Below are positions 1 through 5,537 of a DNA stretch of 8,110 bases, one piece after another. This DNA is from HyVt-560 sp964577195 (lineage in GTDB: Bacteria > Pseudomonadota > Gammaproteobacteria > UWMA-0217). The stretch's first letter is position 1, and the number at the start of each line of letters is the position of its first letter. The notes under the pieces are model-generated. The model was not told the DNA's origin and made no database searches. It saw nothing but the letters and a program-made list of their open reading frames with translations. The stretch covers positions 1 to 8,110 of the forward strand of contig CAZNYF010000128.1 of assembly GCA_964577195.1 (NCBI GenBank). Reading direction: 5' to 3'. A program made the translations under genes and the position numbers.

Positions 1-219
1 GAGCTTCTACCCCAGGCGCAATATGATGACTTTTTTGCCTGGCAGGAAAAATTATTGGCGCTGGATGAGCAGCTCATCAAACCGCTTAAACATGCCTTGG
101 CAAACGGCTCAATCTCAGAGCTGGTGATCCACCCGTGCAACGGCTCGGTATTCTCATTGCGTCCTGGCAGCCGCTGGCAGTTCTGGAAGCGGGCTAAACC
201 ACTCGCAGATTACGCATGA
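1..219 (+). CDS. RpfE-like / phosphoglycerate-mutase-like protein, C-terminal fragment
   Basis: The frame is open from the first base and ends in TGA at 217-219, giving the last 72 residues of a protein whose start lies outside the window. The tail reads ELVIHPCNGSVFSLRP and then WQFWKRAKPLADYA. A tryptophan- and arginine-rich ending of this kind just before recJ is what I associate with the RpfE family, whose members are annotated as cofactor-independent phosphoglycerate-mutase-like proteins. The stop overlaps the recJ start as ATGA, so the two are probably co-transcribed and translationally coupled. The family call rests on a short tail and on context. No catalytic residues are visible and the true role of the family is unclear. 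That this is a real coding end is fairly sure; the name is moderate. Confidence 0.6.
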   Translation, partial: ELLPQAQYDDFFAWQEKLLALDEQLIKPLKHALANGSISELVIHPCNGSVFSLRPGSRWQFWKRAKPLADYA

Positions 220-1319
220 AAACCATCGTTAAAACCCTCCAGCGCCGAGATGAGCAAGCACAGTCGGCGCAGTTAAAGGGGCTGCATCCGCTATTGGCGC
301 GACTTTATGCATCGCGCGGCATCGAAGATTTGCAGCAAGTCTCCTATAGTCTGGAGCATCTTGCCGACTATCGCGCTTTAAAAAACATAGATGTTGCAGT
401 GCAGAGACTGGCATTGGCGCTTGAGCAGCAGCAATCCATTTTAATCGTCGGTGACTATGATGCCGACGGTGCGACCAGTACCGCGCTGGCGATTCGCTGC
501 CTGACCAAAATGGGCGCGACAAAGCTCGACTACTTGCTACCCAATCGTTTTGATTTTGGCTATGGCTTAACGCCTGAGATTGTGGATGTTGCAGAAAAGT
601 CAAAACCGGATTTGATCATTACCGTGGACAATGGAATCTCTAGCGTAGAGGGTGTTGCGAGAGCTAATCAGCACGGTATTGATGTGCTGGTGACAGATCA
701 CCATCTACCGCCAGAAACAGTGCCTAACGCTTTTACCATTGTTAATCCCAATCAAGAGGGCGATGAATTTCCCAGTAAATCACTGGCGGGCGTCGGCGTG
801 ATCTTTTACTTGCTGGCGGCACTGCGACGGCATCTACGTGCTGCTAACTGGTTTGAGGCGCAACAGATAACCGAACCTTCGATGGCAGACTACCTTGATC
901 TGGTGGCGCTGGGGACTGTTGCAGACGTTGTTCCTCTGGATCAAAATAATCGCATTCTGGTAGAGCAGGGTTTGCGGCGTATCCGCTCGGGAAAAACCGT
1001 TCCTGGCATTCTTGCGCTACTGCGCTTAGCGAAGAAAAACCATCGTAAAACCATCGCTACCGATCTTGGGTTTACCGTGGGGCCAAGACTAAACGCTGCG
1101 GGGAGACTGGATGATATGTCGATAGGCATNNNNNNNNNNNNNNNNNNNNNNNNNNNNNNNNNNNNNNNNNNNNNNNNNNNNNNNNNNNNNNNNNNNNNNN
1201 NNNNNNNNNNNNNNNNNNNNNNNNNNNNNGGTGATAAAATTCACATTGCCTACCAATTGTCCGTTAACGATTTTCAAGGAACGGAATCTTTACAGATTAT
1301 TATTAAATCACTTTTCTAA
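216..1319 (+). CDS. recJ: Single-stranded-DNA-specific exonuclease RecJ, interrupted by an assembly gap
   Basis: RecJ degrades single-stranded DNA 5' to 3' in the cytoplasm, acting in RecF-pathway recombination, mismatch repair and processing of stalled forks. The visible N-terminal 304 residues hold the DHH-phosphoesterase motifs: GDYDADG (79-85), VDNG (137-140), DHH (161-163), ALGTVADVVPL (231-241) and GPRLNAAGRLDD (289-300), which supply the metal ligands. After the 100-N run the tail HIAYQLSVNDFQGTESLQII matches the end of the RecJ OB-fold domain. E. coli RecJ is 577 residues, so I estimate about 235 residues are missing. These would include the SGRS and GGHAMAAG motifs. The apparent 367-residue length is therefore an artefact. 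The ATG overlaps the preceding stop (ATGA) and has only a weak ribosome site, which suggests coupling. The gene ends tail to tail with nadC. Confidence 0.95.
   Translation: MKTIVKTLQRRDEQAQSAQLKGLHPLLARLYASRGIEDLQQVSYSLEHLADYRALKNIDVAVQRLALALEQQQSILIVGDYDADGATSTALAIRCLTKMGATKLDYLLPNRFDFGYGLTPEIVDVAEKSKPDLIITVDNGISSVEGVARANQHGIDVLVTDHHLPPETVPNAFTIVNPNQEGDEFPSKSLAGVGVIFYLLAALRRHLRAANWFEAQQITEPSMADYLDLVALGTVADVVPLDQNNRILVEQGLRRIRSGKTVPGILALLRLAKKNHRKTIATDLGFTVGPRLNAAGRLDDMSIGXXXXXXXXXXXXXXXXXXXXXXXXXXXXXXXXXXGDKIHIAYQLSVNDFQGTESLQIIIKSLF
1130..1229. other. Assembly gap (100 N) inside recJ
   Basis: Exactly 100 unknown bases, the usual placeholder for a gap of unknown size. RecJ conservation on both sides suggests that roughly 700 bases are really missing. 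The reading frame across the N run happens to stay open, but this has no meaning. Confidence 0.95.
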
Positions 1320-2158
1320 GTGGCATCCATAAATCTCATCGAAAAGTCGATACTTTTTACATCCTTGGTGAGTGCACCGCAGGAAATATAGTCCACTCCG
1401 GTTTCTGCAATATCTCTCACTGTTTCAAGGCTCACGTTTCCTGAGGCTTCCAGCGATTTTCCTGTTTTGTTTTCTTTCACCGCAGTTGCCATATCTTGCA
1501 GGCTAAAATTATCCAGCATAATAATATCGGCATCCGTTTTAAGTGCTATACGAAACTCATCCAGAGATTCGGTTTCTACTTCTATTTTTAAATCTGGCTG
1601 CTGTTGTTTTGCTATAGCGACGGCTTCGGTAATCGAGCCACTGGCAGCGATATGGTTTTCCTTAATCAAGACCCGGTCATAAAGTCCGATCCGATGATTT
1701 TCTCCGCCGCCAAATGGCACTGCGTATTTCTGTGCCAGACGTAATCCTGGTAGGGTTTTTCGTGTATCAAGAATAGTTGCATTCGTCCCTTCCAGTAAAT
1801 TGGCATATTGGCTGACAACGGTTGCCGTGCCGGAGAGTGTTTGCAGGAAATTTATCGCGGTTCGCTCCGCCGTGAGGAGATGGCGGGCATTGCCGTGAAT
1901 CACGCAAATCACGGTCTCGGCAGATTGCTGGCTGCCTTCCTCTATTTTCCAGTCAACAGAAATATGGTCATCGAGCTGTCGAAATGTTTCATCAAACCAG
2001 GGGCGACCACAAATGATGGCATCTTCTCTGAGTAAGATGCTGGCTGTCGCTATGGCGGCTGAATCAATCAAACCTGCGGTGACATCGCCGCTGCCAATAT
2101 CTTCTTTTAACGCAAACGCCACCGATGTAGACAGGTCTTCAAGTAATGGGTTTTTCAT
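1316..2158 (-). CDS. nadC: Nicotinate-nucleotide pyrophosphorylase (carboxylating), quinolinate phosphoribosyltransferase
   Basis: NadC turns quinolinate and PRPP into nicotinate mononucleotide, CO2 and pyrophosphate in de novo NAD synthesis. At 280 residues it has normal family length. The N-terminal part carries LKEDIGSGDVT (17-27) and LTAERTAINFLQTLSG (95-110). The barrel carries DTRKTLPGLR (131-140), KYAVPFGGGENHRIGLYD (144-161) and LIKENHI (164-170), with the Arg, Lys and His residues that bind the phosphates and the acid. EVETES (193-198), MLDNF (214-218) and the C-terminal EASGNVSLE and YISCGALTK complete the PRPP site. All key residues I look for are present. The ATG at 2158 has a poor ribosome site, and no better in-frame start is seen. 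It is a single gene facing recJ, and its stop lies within the last codons of recJ, so there is no room for a terminator between them. Confidence 0.97.
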   Translation of the reverse strand: MKNPLLEDLSTSVAFALKEDIGSGDVTAGLIDSAAIATASILLREDAIICGRPWFDETFRQLDDHISVDWKIEEGSQQSAETVICVIHGNARHLLTAERTAINFLQTLSGTATVVSQYANLLEGTNATILDTRKTLPGLRLAQKYAVPFGGGENHRIGLYDRVLIKENHIAASGSITEAVAIAKQQQPDLKIEVETESLDEFRIALKTDADIIMLDNFSLQDMATAVKENKTGKSLEASGNVSLETVRDIAETGVDYISCGALTKDVKSIDFSMRFMDAT

Positions 2159-2629
2159 TGATTAATCATCGTTGATCTATTGGCAGGCGTCTACCTCGTC
2201 ACATCTTTACACACTCTGCAACCGCGCCTACAAAAAACTGGGGTCTGCAACAAGGAAAATTCACAGCTGTCATTCTAGTCTGTTCATAGAACAGCCGACT
2301 CTTGCGATTTCAGTAGTGCCATTCTTACGCTCTTGAAGTTTACATCGTGGTGGTTGGTGGCTTGCCCGGGCTGGTACTTGTGGTGAGCCGATGACAAAGG
2401 TGTTTTGTGTGTACTTGGTATCCGGTCGTGGTAGCCGGATTTGCAAATGGAAGTTGTATAGGCCAATAAATCGTACATCGAGTCGGTTGTTCTCTTTCTT
2501 ATCACGCCAGTGTAGTAGTAACCTCCCTCATCAATTCCAGTGTGCTGGATCAATATCTGTGAACCCGGTCACTCATCAGGCTTCTAAAAGGCTGATAGCC
2601 TACCTGTGGTTTTACATCAGGGTTATTCA
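2159..2629. other. Long intergenic region between nadC and the LVIVD pair
   Basis: This 471-base stretch lies upstream of two divergent transcription units, so it must hold both promoters, but I see no convincing -35/-10 pair. Short open frames exist on both strands (89 codons minus, 80 codons plus). They resemble no family I know and lack ribosome sites. Small structures are present: a perfect 10-base palindrome TGATTAATCA touching the nadC start (2159-2168), GCCCGGGC (2364-2371), a 6-base stem with a 9-base loop (2420-2440), TCCAG-TGTG-CTGGA (2536-2549) and GGCT-GAT-AGCC (2590-2600) just before the next ribosome site. I see no tRNA or known RNA. Confidence 0.6.
2619..2622 (+). promoter_or_regulatory. 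Ribosome binding site that fixes the start of the first LVIVD gene
   Basis: AGGG lies seven bases before the ATG at 2630. The same frame also has a GTG at 2606, but nothing like a ribosome site precedes that one. The ATG also gives a clean N-terminus (MRTQ) running straight into the first membrane helix. Confidence 0.6.
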
Positions 2630-3469
2630 ATGAGAACGCAAATTTTGGCGGTGAGTTTATTGCTGGTAGGTGTCTTGTACTACACAGTATTTCGCCTGAC
2701 TCCTGGCGTTTTTCACGACCCGACTCACGGCAGTTTTCCTTCTTTTATTTTCGTACTTGCATTTTCACTGGGGTCAGCGACCTTGGTGAAAGGTCACCTC
2801 CTTACAAAACTAGGGTATGCCTCAGTCTGGTTATTATTGACTTTAACTGCGGAGGTATTGTTCGGCTTTGTTGATAAGCTGGATATTACTGTCGCTATTA
2901 TTGGCTTCGCCGTCGCTGCCGCTTTAATTTGGAAACTGGATACCCAGTCGGTGAACCACTCTCGCCGGAATCATTTATGGGTGGCCGGGCTAGGTGTTGT
3001 CTTGCTGACTGGCAGTTACCTGCCCGGTCACCTGTCTGAAGAACAATGCTGTTCTTCAGACAAGCGAGCTGTTTATCTTTCCTATGCAGATCTTCGTTCA
3101 GCCGTTTCTGTTGAAGCACCCAGACCAATGAGCGCAATGGGTAATTTGTATCTTTATGCAGATCGGTTATTTATCAACGAAAAGAATAAGGGATTGCATG
3201 TGATTAACAATAGTGATCCCGTTAACCCCGTACCGGAGGCCTTCATCAAGATTCCGGGAAACACCAATGTCAGTATCCGATCCGGATATCTGTATGCAGA
3301 CAGCTTTATTGATCTGGTGGTGCTGGACATCCGAGATGCCGATAATCTCCATGAGATTAATCGACAAATTGACGTTTTTCCCTATGATGCCTATCAGCTC
3401 ATCGAGGATAAAACTATTTATTTAGGCCATGTTGAAGAAGATCGTGGTGTGGTGATTGGCTATGAATAG
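2630..3469 (+). CDS. Five-helix membrane protein with C-terminal LVIVD propeller half
   Basis: The protein has 279 residues and its function is unknown. The N-terminal half has five hydrophobic segments at about 4-22, 36-53, 62-81, 84-102 and 116-133. The loops after helices 2 and 4 are basic (KGHLLTK; KLDTQ to HSRRNH) and the others are not, so the positive-inside rule puts the C-terminal half in the periplasm. That half (145-279) matches the first part of LVIVD-repeat proteins: RAVYLSYADLRSAVSVE, then two repeats, LYLYADRLFINE to LHVINNSDP (172-200) and YLYADSFIDLVVLDIRDADN (220-239), and the ending DRGVVIGYE. In the relatives I recall, a lipoprotein signal rather than five helices precedes RAVYLSYADL, and the chain continues into the repeats that here form the next gene. 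CysCys at 140-141 sits between helix 5 and the propeller. The gene overlaps the next by 8 bases. Confidence 0.75.
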   Translation: MRTQILAVSLLLVGVLYYTVFRLTPGVFHDPTHGSFPSFIFVLAFSLGSATLVKGHLLTKLGYASVWLLLTLTAEVLFGFVDKLDITVAIIGFAVAAALIWKLDTQSVNHSRRNHLWVAGLGVVLLTGSYLPGHLSEEQCCSSDKRAVYLSYADLRSAVSVEAPRPMSAMGNLYLYADRLFINEKNKGLHVINNSDPVNPVPEAFIKIPGNTNVSIRSGYLYADSFIDLVVLDIRDADNLHEINRQIDVFPYDAYQLIEDKTIYLGHVEEDRGVVIGYE

Positions 3470-4268
3470 ATTGATAAGATACTTCTCGCACCCAAGAATT
3501 ACTCTAAATCGGGCATTCTTGGGTGCGAAAAGTATAGTATTTTTAAGCATAATCGTACTGCTGTTAAATGGCTGTGAAGGTGGTACTGATGCAAATGGGA
3601 ATGCTTTAACGCGCGATGGACATGCCGGATCAAGATCGCGCTTCGCGTTGATCGATGATTATCTGTACACCATCTCAGGTAGTGATCTACAGCTTTTTGA
3701 TATCGAGACCCCGGCCTCTCCCAACCCCTGGGTAAAAGTCTCGCTGGACTGGGATATTGAAACCATTTTTCCGTATGGAAATTACATTTTGATCGGCAGC
3801 GAAACCGGCGTACATATTTTAGATAATTCCACCCCAGGGAGTCCCCAATATATTACCGAGTTTCAACATGCTCGAAGCTGTGATCCCGTGGTTGCGCAAA
3901 ACGGTATCGGCTATGTCACTTTAAACTCCGCAGCAAGATGCGGGCGTTTTGGCATTAATCAGCTGGACATACTCGATTTAGCGGATCTAACTTCCCCGAA
4001 GTTAATCAAAACCTATCCCATGCAAGCGCCCACCGGCTTGGCAATTGACGGGCAGTGGCTGTTTGTTTGCGATGGCAAAGCGGGGTTAAAAATATTTGAT
4101 ACCAGCGATGTTGAAAAATTAGTGATTGTGGACAAGCACCCAAAAATTAATTGCTTTGATGTAATTGCAAAAGACTCCCAGCTTTATGTCAGTGTCGCAG
4201 ATCGACTAATTCAATACGATTATTCAACCTTTCCCATGCTTCAGTTGAGTGAGTTGAGATCAAACTGA
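3462..4268 (+). CDS. LVIVD-repeat beta-propeller lipoprotein (second half of split propeller)
   Basis: The protein has 268 residues and its function is unknown. A lipoprotein signal is seen: hydrophobic SIVFLSIIVLLLNGC ending at Cys38, with LNGC as the lipobox. Glu at +2 would allow transport to the outer membrane under the E. coli rule. Then five LVIVD-like repeats follow: RFALIDDYLYT to LQLFDIETP (60-84), IFPYGNYILIG to VHILDNSTP (102-125), PVVAQNGIGYVTL to LDILDLADL (142-177), GLAIDGQWLFVCDG to LKIFDTSD (192-216) and DVIAKDSQLYV to LIQYDYST (233-256). Family-typical points are WDIETIFPYG, ARSCDPVV, CGRFGINQLD and FVCDGKAGLKIFD. The ATG at 3462 overlaps the previous gene by 8 bases, which suggests coupling. 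It gives an unusually long n-region, 23 residues before the hydrophobic core, because a palindrome lies there. A TTG at 3519 would give a standard-sized signal but has no ribosome site. Confidence 0.8.
   Translation: MNRLIRYFSHPRITLNRAFLGAKSIVFLSIIVLLLNGCEGGTDANGNALTRDGHAGSRSRFALIDDYLYTISGSDLQLFDIETPASPNPWVKVSLDWDIETIFPYGNYILIGSETGVHILDNSTPGSPQYITEFQHARSCDPVVAQNGIGYVTLNSAARCGRFGINQLDILDLADLTSPKLIKTYPMQAPTGLAIDGQWLFVCDGKAGLKIFDTSDVEKLVIVDKHPKINCFDVIAKDSQLYVSVADRLIQYDYSTFPMLQLSELRSN
3474..3540. repeat. Near-perfect palindrome within the 5' coding part of the LVIVD lipoprotein gene
   Basis: The arms 3479-3499 and 3515-3535 are 21 bases each with one mismatch, around a 15-base spacer. ATA and TAT continue the symmetry out to 3474 and 3540 after two unpaired bases. 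The arm core is CACCCAAGAAT. In the reading frame it encodes the long n-region of the signal peptide (about RYFSHPRITLNRAFLGAKS). It starts 12 bases after the ATG, so as RNA the hairpin would lie within or beside the initiating ribosome. The same 11-base core sits in the left end of the element at 5296-5507, so this may be a reduced member of that repeat family. Confidence 0.85.
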
Positions 4269-4673
4269 CACTACCGTGTTTTTCTGATTCACTATGCACA
4301 CCAATGACGTGCAGGGATGCACTAATACTGCGGTTGCAGGATGCAGGAGAGCTGTGATCTTATGCGTCTTTTGCGCTCCCAACTGATTTTTCTAGGATGA
4401 TATTTGAGTTTTCTTCGTCATGATTTGAAGTTATCTCATTGTTATCGCCGGTTAAGTTTTTAGCACTGCGGTATTTGGATCCAGCTCCAGCCTGCACTTG
4501 TGAACCTCATGCACAGTAGAGTGCTGTTGTGAATTTGTTCCCATTGCGTTGTCAGAAATCTGTAGTTAGGATTAAATTACGCAGTAGTTCGTATCGCTCT
4601 CCTGTCCACCAAGTCGGTACTTTCTTTTATCGTGCTCGTAAATCATTAACCCATCGGGAGCCAACCTGGAAAA
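4269..4673. other. Non-coding stretch between the LVIVD pair and the hydrolase gene
   Basis: This is 405 bases with no gene I can support. A 116-codon frame starting at 4529 runs into the hydrolase gene in another frame and looks like a shadow. No clear terminator follows the LVIVD lipoprotein gene. The only structure that stands out is the pair of GGA-loop hairpins at 4309-4345. Confidence 0.55.
4309..4345. repeat. Two adjacent GGA-loop hairpins
   Basis: GTGCA-GGGA-TGCAC (4309-4322) is followed after 12 bases by TGCA-GGA-TGCA (4335-4345) and then GGAGAG. A similar hairpin, CCTACA-GGA-TGTAGG followed by AGCAGGAG, lies inside the MITE-like element at 5361-5375. The shared CAGG(G)ATG core suggests fragments of one dispersed repeat. 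The stems are short, so chance is not excluded. Confidence 0.4.
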
Positions 4674-5294
4674 ATGAGACAAGCAGTTGTAGTAATTCAT
4701 GGTATCTGGATGACGGGTCTGGAAATGTCCGTGCTTGGCAGCCGCATTCGTCGCTGCGGTTTTTCAGTGCATCGGTTTCGCTACTCAAGCCTGTGGCGCA
4801 CCCCAGCCCAGAATGCAGAAAGCCTGAATCAGTTTATTCAATCACTGGATGCGGACATTGTGCATTTGGTGGCGCATAGTCTTGGGGGAATTGTTGTTAC
4901 CCATTTGTTTGAGCGATTCCCGCAGCAACCACCGGGCAAAGTGCTCATGTTAGGTACGCCATTAACCGGCAGTGCCACCGCGTTGAGGTTAAAGCGTTAT
5001 CACTTGGATAGTGTTTTGGGTAAAAGTACACAGCGTGGATTATTGGGCGACCGACCCAGCTGGGACTCGGGCAGGGCGCTGGGAATGATTGCCGGAGATC
5101 GCGGACTGGGCGTTGGCAAGCTGATTTTCAGACAATTACCTGAGCCAAATGATGGCACCGTCGCGGTGATAGAAACCCAGTGCCATGATGTGACCGATCA
5201 TCTGCGCGTCCCGAACAGTCATTTCGGACTGTTATTTGCGCGCCCGGTGGCTGAGGCTGTTTGCAGTTACCTCAAGTCTGGAGAGTTCCTGTGA
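4674..5294 (+). CDS. Alpha/beta-hydrolase, small lipase/PGAP1-like esterase
   Basis: The protein has 206 residues, about the usual length for this compact class. There is no signal peptide or membrane helix, so it is probably cytoplasmic. The fold markers are in order: VVVIHGIWMTG (5-15), where the HG supplies the oxyanion hole; the nucleophile elbow AHSLGG (67-72) with Ser69; LMLGTPLTGS (91-100); EPNDGTVAVIET (157-168) with Asp160 as the likely catalytic acid; and SHFGLL (182-187) with His183. The triad would thus be Ser69-Asp160-His183. Hydrolysis of an ester or lipid is inferred; the substrate cannot be told. The start is supported only by a close GGA (4668-4670) or a distant GGGAG (4656-4660). 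The ending SYLKSGEFL fits the family, so the gene is intact even though the MITE-like element begins one base after its stop. Confidence 0.88.
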   Translation: MRQAVVVIHGIWMTGLEMSVLGSRIRRCGFSVHRFRYSSLWRTPAQNAESLNQFIQSLDADIVHLVAHSLGGIVVTHLFERFPQQPPGKVLMLGTPLTGSATALRLKRYHLDSVLGKSTQRGLLGDRPSWDSGRALGMIAGDRGLGVGKLIFRQLPEPNDGTVAVIETQCHDVTDHLRVPNSHFGLLFARPVAEAVCSYLKSGEFL

Positions 5295-5295
5295 T

Positions 5296-5507
5296 AATAT
5301 ACTCCCGACACCCAAGAATACCCATTTCCAGCACACATCTTTTCGCCAATGGCTGCGTCGCCTACAGGATGTAGGTGAGGGGCGCGAGCAGGAGTGGAAG
5401 CTTTGCAAAGACTTGCAATAGTCCCGCTATTACTGCGTCTTCGCGCCTTACCCTTGACGAAAATCTACGCACTGCAAACGGACATTCTTGAATATGAGGA
5501 GTATATT
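5296..5507. mobile_element. MITE-like element with 24-base terminal inverted repeats
   Basis: This is a 212-base non-coding element. The ends match as inverted repeats: AATATACTCC at 5296-5305 against GGAGTATATT at 5498-5507, and CAAGAAT at 5313-5319 against ATTCTTG at 5484-5490. A 7-base unmatched block lies at the same place in both arms. Ungapped pairing continues inwards to about 57 bases per arm (5296-5352 against 5451-5507), with roughly two thirds of positions matching, including TTTTCG-CAA-GG. The centre holds more structure: CCTACA-GGA-TGTAGG (5361-5375), CTTTGCAAAG (5401-5410), AATAG-CTATT (5417-5431) and GGCGCGA-TCGCGCC (5381-5387 with 5441-5447). There is no transposase, and I cannot define a target-site duplication from the flanks. 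It fills almost the whole space between the hydrolase and yebC. Confidence 0.65.
5479..5507 (+). promoter_or_regulatory. Candidate promoter for yebC-ruvCAB inside the right end of the MITE-like element
   Basis: CGGACA (5479-5484, four of six bases of the -35 consensus) and TATATT (5502-5507, five of six of the -10) are 17 bases apart. Initiation would fall near 5514, giving a short leader before the AAGGAG ribosome site at 5523-5528. The -10 is the outer end of the terminal inverted repeat. This is a weak match and was picked by eye. Confidence 0.3.
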
Positions 5508-5537
5508 CCTGAAATCAGAATCAAGGAGTAGTTAGGC

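Noticed and set aside
229..603. 124-codon antisense frame in recJ, with similar antisense frames in yebC, ruvA and ruvB
   Set aside because: All lie opposite strongly conserved genes and look like codon-bias shadows.
2159..2168. Perfect palindrome TGATTAATCA touching the nadC start, as a possible operator
   Set aside because: It is short and AT-rich, and I know no NAD-pathway regulator with this site. It is noted only in the intergenic entry.
2284..2633. Open frames of 89 codons (- strand, 2284-2553) and 80 codons (+ strand, 2391-2633) between nadC and the LVIVD pair
   Set aside because: They overlap each other on opposite strands, have no ribosome site, no recognisable motif and odd composition. 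The plus frame also runs into the proven start of the next gene.
4529..4879. 116-codon frame ahead of and over the start of the hydrolase gene
   Set aside because: It shares 200 bases with the well-supported hydrolase in another frame and shows no family features.
4740..4895. Nucleophile motif AHSLG instead of the textbook GxSxG as a possible odd active site
   Set aside because: Ala in the first position is common in small lipases of this class, so it is not unusual.
5236..5421. 61-codon frame across the hydrolase end and the MITE-like element
   Set aside because: It is a shadow of the hydrolase gene and then reads through repeat sequence.
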